Source of the DNA: Elephas maximus indicus
Taxonomy: Eukaryota > Chordata > Mammalia > Proboscidea > Elephantidae
DNA: 64,000 bases
Reading direction: 5' to 3'
Assembly (NCBI RefSeq): GCF_024166365.1
Contig: NC_064843.1
Location: 61,590,532-61,654,531 of the forward strand
The notes beneath the pieces were generated by a model, which saw only the letters and a program-made list of their open reading frames with translations, was not told where the DNA came from and made no database searches. Shown piece after piece: positions 45,205-59,033 of this stretch. A program made the translations under genes and the position numbers. How positions within the stretch are numbered: position 1 is the stretch's first letter; each line of letters begins with the position of its first letter.

Positions 45205-48200
45205 AGTGGTGAAATGGGCCTGTACACAGTGGTGAAATGGGCCTGTAGACAGTGCTGAAACGTGCCTGTAGACAGGGCTGAAATGTGCCTGTAGACAGTG
45301 CTGAAATGGGCCTGTAGACAGTGCTGAAATGTGCCTATAGACCGTGCTGAAATGGGCCTGTACACAGTGCTGAAACGCGCCTGTAGACAGTGCTGAAACG
45401 TGCCTGTAGACCGTGCTGAAACGTGCCTGTAGACAGTGCTGAAATGCGCCTGTAGACAGTGCTGAAATGTGCCTGTAGACCGTGCTGAAATGCGCCTGTA
45501 GACAGTGCTGAAATGGGCCTGTAGACAGTGCTGAAATGTGCCTGTAGACAGTGCTGAAACGTGCCTGTACACAGTGCTGAAATGTGCGTGTATACAGGGC
45601 TGAAATGCGCCTGTAGACAGTGCTGAAATGCGCCCGTAGACACTGCTGAAATGCGCCTGTAGACAGTGCTCAAAACGTGCCTGCATATAGTGCTGAAGTG
45701 TGCCTGTATACAGGGCTGAAATGGGCCTGTAGACAGTGCTGAAATGGGCCTGTAGACAGTGCTGAAATGCGCCTGTAGACAGTGCTGAAATGGGCCTGTA
45801 GACAGTGCTGAAATGGGCCTGTAGACAGTGCTGAAATGGGCCTGTAGACCATGGTGAAATGTGCCTGTAGACAGTGCTGAAATGCGCCTGTAGACAGTGC
45901 TGAAATGTGCCTGTAGACAGTGCTGAAATGGGCCTGTAGACAGTGCTGAAATGCGCCTGTAGACAGTGCTGAAAACGTGCCTGCATATATTGCTGAAGTG
46001 TGCCTGTAGACCGTGCTGAAATGTGCCTGTAGACAGGGCTGAAATGGGCCTGTAGACAGTGCTGAAATGGGCCTGTAGACAGTGCTGAAATGTGCCTGTA
46101 GACCGTGCTGAAATGTGCCTGTACACAGGGCTGAAATGGGCCTGTAGACAGTGCTGAAATGGGCCTGTAGACCGTGCTGAAATGTGCCTGTAGACAGTGC
46201 TGAAATGTGCCTGTAGACAGTGCTGAAATGTGCCTGTAGACAGTGCTGAAATGGGCCTGCATACAGGGCTTAAATGTGCCTGTACACAGTGCTGAAATGT
46301 GCCTGTACACAGTGCTGAAATGGGCCTGTAGACAGTGCTGAAATGGGCCTGCATACAGGGCTGAAATGGGCCTGTACACAGTGCTGAAATGTGCCTGTAC
46401 ACAGTGGTGAAATGGGCCTGTACACAGTGGTGAAATGGGCCTGTAGACAGTGCTGAAATGTGCCTGTAGACAGTGCTGAAATGTGCCTGTAGACAGTGCT
46501 GAAACGTGCCTGCAGACAGTGCTGAAACGTGCCTGCAGACAGTGCTGAAACGTGCCTGCAGACAGTGCTGAAATGGGCCTGTAGACAGTGCTGAAATGGG
46601 CCTGGATACAGGGCTGAAATGGGCCTGTACACAGTGCTGAAATGGGCCTGTACACAGTGGTGAAATGGGCCTGTACACAGTGGTGAAATGGGCCTGTAGA
46701 CAGTGCTGAAACGTGCCTGTAGACCGTGCTGAAATGTGCGTGCATACAGTGCTGAAATGCGCCTGTAGAGAGTGCTGAAACGTGCCTGTAGACCGTGCTG
46801 AAACGAGCCTGTAGACAGTGCTGAAATGCGCCTGTAGACAGTGCTGAAATGTGCCTGTAGACAGTGCTGAAATGCGCCTGTAGACAGTGCTGAAATGGGC
46901 CTGTAGACAGTGCTGAAATGCCCCTGTAGACAGTGCTGAAAACGTGCCTGCATATAGTGCTGAAGTGTGCCTGTATACAGGGCTGAAACGTGCCTGTAGA
47001 CAGGGCTGAAACGTGCCTGTAGACAGTGCTGAAACGTGCCTGCAGACAGTGCTGAAACGGGACTGTAGACAGTGCTGAAATGGGCCTGTAGACAGTGCTG
47101 AAATGGGCCTGTAGACAGTGCTGAAAACGTGCCTGCATATAGTGCTGAAGTGTGCCTGTAGACAGGGCTGAAACGTGCCTGTAGACAGTGCTGAAACGTG
47201 CCTGCATACAGTGCTGAAACGGGCCTGTAGACAGTGCTGAAATGGGCCTGTAGACAGTGCTGAAACGTGCCTGTAGACTGGGCTGAAACGTGCCTGTAGA
47301 CAGTGCTGAAACGTGCCTGCAGACAGTGCTGAAACGGGCCTGTAGACAGTGCTGAAATGGGCCTGTAGACAGTGCTGAAATGGGCCTGTAGACAGTGCTG
47401 AAAACGTGCCTGCATATAGTGCTGAATTGTGCCTGTAGACAGGGCTGAAACGTGCCTGTAGACAGTGCTGAAACGTGCCTGCATACAGTGCTGAAACGGG
47501 CCTGTAGACAGTGCTGAAATGGGCCTGTAGACCGTGCTGAAATGGGCCCGTAGACCGTGCTGAAATGGGCCCGTAGACAGTGCTGAAATGGGCCTGTAGA
47601 CAGTGCTGAAACGTGCCTGTAGACAGTGCTGGAAACGTGCCTGCATATAGTGCTGAAGTGTGCCTGTAGACAGTGCTGAAATGGGCCTCTAGACAGTGCT
47701 GAAATGGGCCTGTAGACAGTGCTGAAATGGGCCTGTAGACAGTGCTGAAATGGGCCTGCATACAGGGCTGAAATGTGCCTGTATACAGTGCTGAAATGTG
47801 CCTGTACACAGTGCTGAAATGGGCCTGTAGACAGTGCAGAAATGGGCCTGCATACAGGGCTGAAATGCGCCTGTACACAGTGCTGAAATGTGCCTGTACA
47901 CAGTGGTGAAATGGGCCTGTACACAGTGGTGAAATGGGCCTGTAGACAGTGCTGAAATGTGCCTGTAGACAGTGCTGAAATGTGCCTGTAGACAGTGCTG
48001 AAACGTGCCTGCAGACAGTGCTGAAACGTGCCTGCAGACAGTGCTGAAACGGGCCTGTAGACAGTGCTGAAATGGGCCTGTAGACAGTGCTGAAATGGGC
48101 CTGCATACAGGGCTGAAATGTGCCTGTACACAGTGCTGAAATGGGCCTGTACACAGTGGTGAAATGGGCCTGTACACAGTGGTGAAATGGGCCTGTAGAC

Positions 48201-48240
48201 AGTGCTGAAACGTGCCTGTAGACAGGGCTGAAATGTGCCT
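45204..48240. repeat. Internal duplication, copy 1 (partner about 54351-57410, offset 9,147 to 9,170 bp)
   Basis: GACCATGGTG at 45847/54994 gives 9,147. GCCTGTAGAG at 46761/55931, CCCCTGTAGA at 46921/56091, GAAACGGGACTG at about 47053/56223, GCTGAATTGT at 47421/56591 and ACAGTGCAGA at 47831/57001 all give 9,170. The shift of 23 is one monomer. Identity breaks near 48240. Confidence 0.88.
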
Positions 48241-48341
48241 GTATACAGTGCTGAAATGTGCCTGTACAGAGGGCTGAAATGGGCCTGTAGACAGTGCTGA
48301 AATGCGCCTGTAGACAGTGCTGAAATGCGCCTGTAGACAGT

Positions 48342-50380
48342 GCTGTAAACGTGCCTGCATATATCGCTGAAGTGTGCCTGTAGACCGTGCTGAAATGTGC
48401 CTGTAGACAGGGCTGAAATGGGCCTGTAGACAGTGCTGAAATGGGACTGTAGACAGTGCTGAAATGTGCCTGCAGACCGTGCTGAAATGTGCCTGTACAC
48501 AGGGCTGAAATGGGCCTGTAGACAGTGCTGAAATGTGCCTGTAGACAGTGCGGAAATGTGCCTGTAGACCGTGCAGAAATGTGCCTGTACACAGGGCTGA
48601 AATGGGCCTGTAGACAGTGCTGAAATGCGCCTGTAGACCGTGCTGAAATGTGCCTGTAGACCGTGCTGAAATGTGTCTGTACACAGGGCTGAAATGGGCC
48701 TGTAGACAGTGCTGAAATGCACGTGTAGACAGTGCTGAAATGTGCCTGTAGACCGTGCTGAAATGTGCCTGTACACAGGGCTGAAATGGGCCTGTAGACA
48801 GTGCTGAAATGGGCCTGTAGACAGTGCTGAAATGGGCCTGTAGACAGTGCTGAAATGGGCCTGTAGACAGTGCTGAAATGGGCCTGTACACAGTGCTGAA
48901 ATGGGCCTGTAGACAGTGCTGAAATGGGCGTGCATACAGTGCTGAAATGTGCCTGTACACAGTGCTGAAATGGGCCTGTAGACAGTGCTGAAAACGTGCC
49001 TGCATATAGTGCTGAAGTGTGCCTGTATACAGGGCTGAAATGTGCCTGTATACAGGGCTGAAATGTGCCTGCAGACAGTGCTGAAACGGGCCTGTAGACA
49101 GTGCTGAAATGGGCCTGTAGACAGTGCTGAAATGGGCCTGTAGACCGTGCTGAAATGTGCCTGTAGACAGTGCTGAAATGGGCCTGTAGACAGTGCTGAA
49201 ATGGGCCTGTAGACAGTGCTGAAACGGGCCTGTAGACAGGGCTGAAATGGGCCTGTAGACAGTGCTGAAATGGGCCTGTAGACAGTGCTGAAATGGGCCT
49301 GTAGACCGTGCTGAAATGTGCCTGTAGACAGTGCTGAAATGGGCCTGTAGACAGTGCTGAAATGGGCCTGTAGACAGTGCTGAAATGGGCCTGTAGACCG
49401 TGCTGAAATGTGCCTGTAGACAGTGCTGAAATGGGCCTGTAGACAGTGCTGAAACGGGCCTGTAGACAGGGCTGAAACGTGCCTGTAGACAGGGCTGAAA
49501 CGTGCCTGTAGACAGTGCTGAAACGTGCCTGTAGACAGTGCTGAAATGGGCCTGTAGACAGTGCTGAAATGGGCCTGTAGACAGTGCTGAAAACGTGCCT
49601 GCATATAGTGCTGAAGTGTGCCTGTAGACAGGGCTGAAAAGTGCCTGTAGACAGTGCTGAAACGTGCCTGCAGACAGTGCTGAAATGGGCCTCTAGACAG
49701 TGCTGAAATGGGCCTGTAGACAGTGCTGAAATGGGCCTGTAGACAGTGCTGAAATGGGCCTGCATACAGGGCTTAAATATGCCTGTACACAGTGCTGAAA
49801 TGTGCCTGTACACAGTGCTGAAATGGGCCTGTAGACAGTGCTGAAATGGGCCTGCATACAGGGCTGAAATGCGCCTGTACACAGTGCTGAAATGTGCCTG
49901 TACACAGTGGTGAAATGGGCCTGTACACAGTGGTGAAATGGGCCTGTAGACAGTGCTGAAATGTGCCTGTAGACAGTGCTGAAATGTGCCTGTAGACAGT
50001 GCTGAAACGTGCCTGCAGACAGTGCTGAAACGTGCCTGCAGACAGTGCTGAAACGTGCCTGCAGACAGTGCTGAAATGGGCCTGTAGACAGTGCTGAAAT
50101 GGGCGTGTAGACAGTGCTGAAATGGGCCTGGATACAGGGCTGAAATGGGCCTGTACACAGTGCTGAAATGGGCCTGTACACAGTGGTGAAATGGGCCTGT
50201 ACACAGTGGTGAAATGGGCCTGTAGACAGTGCTGAAACGTGCCTGTAGACCGTGCTGAAATGTGCGTGCATACAGTGCTGAAATGCGCCTGTAGACAGTG
50301 CTGAAACGTGCCTGTAGACCGTGCTGAAACGAGCCTGTAGACAGTGCTGAAATGCGCCTGTAGACAGTGCTGAAATCTGC
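48342..50380. repeat. Internal duplication, copy 1 (partner 58688-60726, offset 10,346 bp)
   Basis: Private variants at constant offset: GCTGTAAACG 48342/58688, GGGCGTGCAT about 48926/59272, GCTTAAATAT 49771/60117, TGAAATCTGC 50371/60717. Confidence 0.87.
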
Positions 50381-51290
50381 CTGTAGACAGTGCTGAAATG
50401 CGCCTGTAGACAGTGCTGAAATGGGCCTGTAGACAGTGCTGAAATGCGCCTGTAGACAGTGCTGAAATGTGCCTGTAGACCGTGCTGAAATGCGCCTGTA
50501 GACAGTGCTGAAATGGGCCTGTAGACAGTGCTGAAATGTGCCTGTACACAGTGCTGAAATGTGCGTGTATACAGGGCTGAAATGCGCCTGTAGACAGTGC
50601 TGAAATGCGCCCGTAGACACTGCTGAAATGCGCCTGTAGACAGTGCTCAAAACGTGCCTGCATATAGTGCTGAAGTGTGCCTGTATACAGGGCTGAAATG
50701 GGCCTGTAGACAGTGCTGAAATGGGCCTGTAGACAGTGCTGAAATGCGCCTGTAGACAGTGCTGAAATGGGCCTGTAGACAGTGCTGAAATGGGCCTGTA
50801 GACAGTGCTGAAATGGGCCTGTAGACCATGGTGAAATGTGCCTGTAGACAGTGCTGAAATGCGCCTGTAGACAGTGCTGAAATGTGCCTGTAGACAGTGC
50901 TGAAATGGGCCTGTAGACAGTGCTGAAATGCGCCTGTAGACAGTGCTGAAAACGTGCCTGCATATATTGCTGAAGTGTGCCTGTAGACCGTGCTGAAATG
51001 TGCCTGTAGACAGGGCTGAAATGGGCCTGTAGACAGTGCTGAAATGGGCCTGTAGACAGTGCTGAAATGTGCCTGTAGACCGTGCTGAAATGTGCCTGTA
51101 CACAGGGCTGAAATGGGCCTGTAGACAGTGCTGAAATGGGCCTGTAGACCGTGCTGAAATGTGCCTGTAGACAGTGCTGAAATGTGCCTGTAGACAGTGC
51201 TGAAATGTGCCTGTACAGAGGGCTGAAATGGGCCTGTAGACAGTGCTGAAATGCGCCTGTAGACAGTGCTGAAATGCGCCTGTAGACAGT

Positions 51291-51982
51291 GCTGTAAACG
51301 TGCCTGCATATATCGCTGAAGTGTGCCTGTAGACCGTGCTGAAATGTGCCTGTAGACAGGGCTGAAATGGGCCTGTAGACAGTGCTGAAATGGGACTGTA
51401 GACAGTGCTGAAATGTGCCTGCAGACCGTGCTGAAATGTGCCTGTACACAGGGCTGAAATGGGCCTGTAGACAGTGCTGAAATGGGCCTGTAGACCGTGC
51501 TGAAATGTGCCTGTAGACAGTGCTGAAATGTGCCTGTAGACAGTGCTGAAATGTGCCTGTACAGAGGGCTGAAATGGGCCTGTAGACAGTGCTGAAATGC
51601 GCCTGTAGACAGTGCTGAAATGCGCCTGTAGACAGTGCTGTAAACGTGCCTGCATATATCGCTGAAGTGTGCCTGTAGACCGTGCTGAAATGTGCCTGTA
51701 GACAGGGCTGAAATGGGCCTGTAGACAGTGCTGAAATGGGACTGTAGACAGTGCTGAAATGTGCCTGCAGACCGTGCTGAAATGTGCCTGTACACAGGGC
51801 TGAAATGGGCCTGTAGACAGTGCTGAAATGGGCCTGAACACAGTGCTGAAATGTGCCTGTAGACAGTGCGGAAATGTGCCTGTAGACCGTGCTGAAATGT
51901 GCCTGTACACAGGGCTGAAATGGGCCTGTAGACAGTGCTGAAATGCGCCTGTAGACCGTGCTGAAATGTGCCTGTAGACCGT
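51291..51982. repeat. 346-bp higher-order unit, third doublet
   Basis: GCTGTAAACG at 51291 and 51637, exactly 7,742 bp after the second doublet. Confidence 0.85.
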
Positions 51983-52946
51983 GCTGAAATGTGTCTGTAC
52001 ACAGGGCTGAAATGGGCCTGTAGACAGTGCTGAAATGCACGTGTAGACAGTGCTGAAATGTGCCTGTAGACCGTGCTGAAATGTGCCTGTACACAGGGCT
52101 GAAATGGGCCTGTAGACAGTGCTGAAATGGGCCTGTAGACAGTGCTGAAATGGGCCTGTAGACAGTGCTGAAATGGGCCTGTAGACAGTGCTGAAATGGG
52201 CCTGTACACAGTGCTGAAATGGGCCTGTAGACAGTGCTGAAATGGGCCTGCATACAGTGCTGAAATGTGCCTGTACACAGTGCTGAAATGGGCCTGTAGA
52301 CAGTGCTGAAAACGTGCCTGCATATAGTGCTGAAGTGTGCCTGTATACAGGGCTGAAATGTGCCTGTATACAGGGCTGAAATGTGCCTGCAGACAGTGCT
52401 GAAACGGGCCTGTAGACAGTGCTGAAATGGGCCTGTAGACAGTGCTGAAATGGGCCTGTAGACCGTGCTGAAATGTGCCTGTAGACAGTGCTGAAATGGG
52501 CCTGTAGACAGTGCTGAAATGGGCCTGTAGACAGTGCTGAAACGGGCCTGTAGACAGGGCTGAAATGGGCCTGTAGACAGTGCTGAAATGGGCCTGTAGA
52601 CAGTGCTGAAATGGGCCTGTAGACCGTGCTGAAATGTGCCTGTAGACAGTGCTGAAATGGGCCTGTAGACAGTGCTGAAATGGGCCTGTAGACCGTGCTG
52701 AAATGTGCCTGTAGACAGTGCTGAAATGGGCCTGTAGACAGGGCTGAAACGGGCCTGTAGACAGGGCTGAAACGTGCCTGTAGACAGGGCTGAAACGTGC
52801 CTGTAGACAGTGCTGAAACGTGCCTGTAGACAGTGCTGAAATGGGCCTGTAGACAGTGCTGAAATGGGCCTGTAGACAGTGCTGAAATGGGCCTGCATAC
52901 AGGGCTGAAATGTGCCTGTACACAGTGCTGAAATGGGCCTGTACAC
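51291..52946. repeat. Internal duplication, copy 2 (partner 43549-45204)
   Basis: See partner. The earlier related doublet at 41.4 kb lacks CCTGAACACA (it reads CCTGTACACA near 41983), so this pair is the more recent relationship. Confidence 0.85.
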
Positions 52947-54350
52947 AGTGGTGAAATGGGCCTGTACACAGTGGTGAAATGGGCCTGTAGACAGTGCTGA
53001 AACGTGCCTGTAGACAGGGCTGAAATGTGCCTGTAGACAGTGCTGAAATGGGCCTGTAGACAGTGCTGAAATGTGCCTATAGACCGTGCTGAAATGGGCC
53101 TGTACACAGTGCTGAAATGCGCCTGTAGACAGTGCTGAAACGTGCCTGTAGACCGTGCTGAAACGTGCCTGTAGACAGTGCTGAAATGCGCCTGTAGACA
53201 GTGCTGAAATGTGCCTGTAGACCGTGCTGAAATGCGCCTGTAGACAGTGCTGAAATGGGCCTGTAGACAGTGCTGAAATGTGCCTGTAGACAGTGCTGAA
53301 ACGTGCCTGTACACAGTGCTGAAATGTGCGTGTATACAGGGCTGAAATGCGCCTGTAGACAGTGCTGAAATGCGCCCGTAGACACTGCTGAAATGCGCCT
53401 GTAGACAGTGCTCAAAACGTGCCTGCATATAGTGCTGAAGTGTGCCTGTATACAGGGCTGAAATGGGCCTGTAGACAGTGCTGAAATGGGCCTGTAGACA
53501 GTGCTGAAATGCGCCTGTAGACAGTGCTGAAATGGGCCTGTAGACAGTGCTGAAATGGGCCTGTAGACAGTGCTGAAATGGGCCTGTAGACAGTGCTGAA
53601 ATGGGCCTGTACACAGTGCTGAAATGGGCCTGTAGACAGTGCTGAAATGGGCCTGCATACAGTGCTGAAATGTGCCTGTACACAGTGCTGAAATGGGCCT
53701 GTAGACAGTGCTGAAAACGTGCCTGCATATAGTGCTGAAGTGTGCCTGTATACAGGGCTGAAATGTGCCTGTATACAGGGCTGAAATGTGCCTGCAGACA
53801 GTGCTGAAACGGGCCTGTAGACAGTGCTGAAATGGGCCTGTAGACAGTGCTGAAATGGGCCTGTAGACCGTGCTGAAATGTGCCTGTAGACAGTGCTGAA
53901 ATGGGCCTGTAGACAGTGCTGAAATGGGCCTGTAGACAGTGCTGAAACGGGCCTGTAGACAGGGCTGAAATGGGCCTGCAGACAGTGCTGAAATGGGCCT
54001 GTAGACAGTGCTGAAATGGGCCTGTAGACCGTGCTGAAATGTGCCTGTAGACAGTGCTGAAATGGGCCTGTAGACAGTGCTGAAATGGGCCTGTAGACCG
54101 TGCTGAAATGTGCCTGTAGACAGTGCTGAAACGGGCCTGTAGACAGTGCTGAAACGGGCCTGTAGACAGGGCTGAAACGTGCCTGTAGACAGGGCTGAAA
54201 CGTGCCTGTAGACAGTGCTGAAACGTGCCTGTAGACAGTGCTGAAATGGGCCTGTAGACAGTGCTGAAATGGGCCTGTAGACAGTGCTGAAATGGGCCTG
54301 CATACAGGGCTGAAATGTGCCTGTACACAGTGCTGAAATGGGCCTGTACA

Positions 54351-57300
54351 CAGTGGTGAAATGGGCCTGTACACAGTGGTGAAATGGGCCTGTTGACAGT
54401 GCTGAAACGTGCCTGTAGACAGGGCTGAAATGTGCCTGTAGACAGTGCTGAAATGGGCCTGTAGACAGTGCTGAAATGTGCCTATAGACCGTGCTGAAAT
54501 GGGCCTGTACACAGTGCTGAAATGCGCCTGTAGACAGTGCTGAAACGTGCCTGTAGACCGTGCTGAAACGTGCCTGTAGACAGTGCTGAAATGCGCCTGT
54601 AGACAGTGCTGAAATGTGCCTGTAGACCGTGCTGAAATGCGCCTGTAGACAGTGCTGAAATGGGCCTGTAGACAGTGCTGAAATGTGCCTGTAGACAGTG
54701 CTGAAACGTGCCTGTACACAGTGGTGAAATGTGCGTGTATACAGGGCTGAAATGCGCCTGTAGACAGTGCTGAAATGCGCCCGTAGACACTGCTGAAATG
54801 CGCCTGTAGACAGTGCTCAAAACGTGCCTGCATATAGTGCTGAAGTGTGCCTGTATACAGGGCTGAAATGGGCCTGTAGACAGTGCTGAAATGGGCCTGT
54901 AGACAGTGCTGAAATGCGCCTGTAGACAGTGCTGAAATGGGCCTGTAGACAGTGCTGAAATGGGCCTGTAGACAGTGCTGAAATGGGCCTGTAGACCATG
55001 GTGAAATGTGCCTGTAGACAGTGCTGAAATGCGCCTGTAGACAGTGCTGAAATGTGCCTGTAGACAGTGCTGAAATGGGCCTGTAGACAGTGCTGAAATG
55101 CGCCTGTAGACAGTGCTGAAAACGTGCCTGCATATATTGCTGAAGTGTGCCTGTAGACCGTGCTGAAATGTGCCTGTAGACAGGGCTGAAATGGGCCTGT
55201 AGACAGTGCTGAAATGGGCCTGTAGACAGTGCTGAAATGTGCCTGTAGACCGTGCTGAAATGTGCCTGTACACAGGGCTGAAATGGGCCTGTAGACAGTG
55301 CTGAAATGGGCCTGTAGACCGTGCTGAAATGTGCCTGTAGACAGTGCTGAAATGTGCCTGTAGACAGTGCTGAAATGTGCCTGTAGACAGTGCTGAAATG
55401 GGCCTGCATACAGGGCTTAAATGTGCCTGTACACAGTGCTGAAATGTGCCTGTACACAGTGCTGAAATGGGCCTGTAGACAGTGCTGAAATGGGCCTGCA
55501 TACAGGGCTGAAATGCGCCTGTACACAGTGCTGAAATGTGCCTGTACACAGTGGTGAAATGGGCCTGTACACAGTGGTGAAATGGGCCTGTAGACAGTGC
55601 TGAAATGTGCCTGTAGACAGTGCTGAAATGTGCCTGTAGACAGTGCTGAAACGTGCCTGCAGACAGTGCTGAAACGTGCCTGCAGACAGTGCTGAAACGT
55701 GCCTGCAGACAGTGCTGAAATGGGCCTGTAGACAGTGCTGAAATGGGCGTGTAGACAGTGCTGAAATGGGCCTGGATACAGGGCTGAAATGGGCCTGTAC
55801 ACAGTGCTGAAATGGGCCGGTACACAGTGGTGAAATGGGCCTGTACACAGTGGTGAAATGGGCCTGTAGACAGTGCTGAAACGTGCCTGTAGACCGTGCT
55901 GAAATGTGCGTGCATACAGTGCTGAAATGCGCCTGTAGAGAGTGCTGAAACGTGCCTGTAGACCGTGCTGAAACGAGCCTGTAGACAGTGCTGAAATGCG
56001 CCTGTAGACAGTGCTGAAATGTGCCTGTAGACAGTGCTGAAATGCGCCTGTAGACAGTGCTGAAATGGGCCTGTAGACAGTGCTGAAATGCCCCTGTAGA
56101 CAGTGCTGAAAACGTGCCTGCATATAGTGCTGAAGTGTGCCTGTATACAGGGCTGAAACGTGCCTGTAGACAGGGCTGAAACGTGCCTGTAGACAGTGCT
56201 GAAACGTGCCTGCAGACAGTGCTGAAACGGGACTGTAGACAGTGCTGAAATGGGCCTGTAGACAGTGCTGAAATGGGCCTGTAGACAGTGCTGAAAACGT
56301 GCCTGCATATAGTGCTGAAGTGTGCCTGTAGACAGGGCTGAAACGTGCCTGTAGACAGTGCTGAAACGTGCCTGCATACAGTGCTGAAACGGGCCTGTAG
56401 ACAGTGCTGAAATGGGCCTGTAGACAGTGCTGAAACGTGCCTGTAGACTGGGCTGAAACGTGCCTGTAGACAGTGCTGAAACGTGCCTGCAGACAGTGCT
56501 GAAACGGGCCTGTAGACAGTGCTGAAATGGGCCTGTAGACAGTGCTGAAATGGGCCTGTAGACAGTGCTGAAAACGTGCCTGCATATAGTGCTGAATTGT
56601 GCCTGTAGACAGGGCTGAAACGTGCCTGTAGACAGTGCTGAAACGTGCCTGCATACAGTGCTGAAACGGGCCTGTAGACAGTGCTGAAATGGGCCTGTAG
56701 ACCGTGCTGAAATGGGCCCGTAGACCGTGCTGAAATGGGCCCGTAGACAGTGCTGAAATGGGCCTGTAGACAGTGCTGAAACGTGCCTGTAGACAGTGCT
56801 GGAAACGTGCCTGCATATAGTGCTGAAGTGTGCCTGTAGACAGTGCTGAAATGGGCCTCTAGACAGTGCTGAAATGGGCCTGTAGACAGTGCTGAAATGG
56901 GCCTGTAGACAGTGCTGAAATGGGCCTGCATACAGGGCTGAAATGTGCCTGTATACAGTGCTGAAATGTGCCTGTACACAGTGCTGAAATGGGCCTGTAG
57001 ACAGTGCAGAAATGGGCCTGCATACAGGGCTGAAATGCGCCTGTACACAGTGCTGAAATGTGCCTGTACACAGTGGTGAAATGGGCCTGTACACAGTGGT
57101 GAAATGGGCCTGTAGACAGTGCTGAAATGTGCCTGTAGACAGTGCTGAAATGTGCCTGTAGACAGTGCTGAAACGTGCCTGCAGACAGTGCTGAAACGTG
57201 CCTGCAGACAGTGCTGAAACGGGCCTGTAGACAGTGCTGAAATGGGCCTGTAGACAGTGCTGAAATGGGCCTGCATACAGGGCTGAAATGTGCCTGTACA

Positions 57301-57410
57301 CAGTGCTGAAATGGGCCTGTACACAGTGGTAAAATGGGCCTGTACACAGTGGTGAAATGGGCCTGTAGACAGTGCTGAAACGTGCCTGTAGACAGGGCTG
57401 AAATGTGCCT
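54351..57410. repeat. Internal duplication, copy 2 (partner 45204-48240)
   Basis: See partner. Part of this copy (56591-57440) is duplicated again at 61293-62119 with offset 4,702, dropping to 4,679 after loss of one monomer. Confidence 0.88.
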
Positions 57411-58341
57411 GTAGACAGTGCTGAAATGGGCCTGTAAACAGTGCTGAAATGTGCCTATAGACCGTGCTGAAATGGGCCTGTACACAGTGCTGAAATGCGC
57501 CTGTAGACAGTGCTGAAATGCGCCTGTAGACAGTGCTGAAATGTGCCTGTAGACCGTGCTGAAATGCGCCTGTAGACAGTGCTGAAATGGGCCTGTAGAC
57601 AGTGCTGAAATGTGCCTGTAGACAGTGCTGAAACGTGCCTGTACACAGTGCTGAAATGTGCGTGTATACAGGGCTGAAATGCGCCTGTAGACAGTGCTGA
57701 AAGGGGCCTGTAGACAGTGCTGAAATGCGCCTGTAGACAGTGCTCAAAACGTGCCTGCATATAGTGCTGAAGTGTGCCTGTATACAGGGCTGAAATGGGC
57801 CTGTAGACAGTGCTGAAAGGGGCCTGTAGACAGTGCTGAAATGCGCCTGTAGACAGTGCTGAAATGGGCCTGTAGACAGTGCTGAAATGGGCCTGTAGAC
57901 AGTGCTGAAATGGGCCTGTAGACCATGGTGAAATGTGCCTGTAGACAGTGCTGAAATGCGCCTGTAGACAGTGCTGAAATGTGCCTGTAGACAGTGCTGA
58001 AATGGGCCTGTAGACAGTGCTGAAATGCGCCTGTAGACAGTGCTGAAAACGTGCCTGCATATATCGCTGAAGTGTGCCTGTAGACCGTGCTGAAATGTGC
58101 CTGTAGACAGGGCTGAAATGGGCCTGTAGACAGTGCTGAAATGTGCCTGTAGACCGTGCTGAAATGTGCCTGTACACAGGGCTGAAATGGGCCTGTAGAC
58201 AGTGCTGAAATGGGCCTGTAGACCGTGCTGAAATGTGCCTGTAGACAGTGCTGAAATGTGCCTGTACAGAGGGCTGAAATGGGCCTGTAGACAGTGCTGA
58301 AATGCGCCTGTAGACAGTGCTGAAATGCGCCTGTAGACAGT

Positions 58342-59033
58342 GCTGTAAACGTGCCTGCATATATCGCTGAAGTGTGCCTGTAGACCGTGCTGAAATGTGC
58401 CTGTAGACAGGGCTGAAATGGGCCTGTAGACAGTGCTGAAATGGGACTGTAGACAGTGCTGAAATGTGCCTGCAGACCGTGCTGAAATGTGCCTGTACAC
58501 AGGGCTGAAATGGGCCTGTAGACAGTGCTGAAATGGGCCTGTAGACCGTGCTGAAATGTGCCTGTAGACAGTGCTGAAATGTGCCTGTATACAGTGCTGA
58601 AATGTGCCTGTACAGAGGGCTGAAATGGGCCTGTAGACAGTGCTGAAATGCGCCTGTAGACAGTGCTGAAATGCGCCTGTAGACAGTGCTGTAAACGTGC
58701 CTGCATATATCGCTGAAGTGTGCCTGTAGACCGTGCTGAAATGTGCCTGTAGACAGGGCTGAAATGGGCCTGTAGACAGTGCTGAAATGGGACTGTAGAC
58801 AGTGCTGAAATGTGCCTGCAGACCGTGCTGAAATGTGCCTGTACACAGGGCTGAAATGGGCCTGTAGACAGTGCTGAAATGTGCCTGTAGACAGTGCGGA
58901 AATGTGCCTGTAGACCGTGCAGAAATGTGCCTGTACACAGGGCTGAAATGGGCCTGTAGACAGTGCTGAAATGCGCCTGTAGACCGTGCTGAAATGTGCC
59001 TGTAGACTGTGCTGAAATGTGTCTGTACACAGG
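58342..59033. repeat. 346-bp higher-order unit, fourth doublet
   Basis: GCTGTAAACG at 58342 and 58688. Single occurrences of the same marker lie at 48342 and 62560. Confidence 0.85.

Larger units (their letters stand above)
45335..54328 (-). other. Longest stop-free antisense frame in block C (2,997 codons), not a supported gene
   Basis: The frame reads a 23-residue period beginning STVYRPISALSTGPF and continuing with QHCLQAHF, which is just three monomers read in three phases. It starts at a chance ATG and ends at a chance variant stop. Overlapping frames in other phases of the same strand are also kilobases long (for example 43239-49604, 2,121 codons), which is expected when no phase of the unit contains a stop. 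No signal peptide, promoter or splice structure is evident. Listed because automated annotation would probably call it a protein. Confidence 0.9.
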
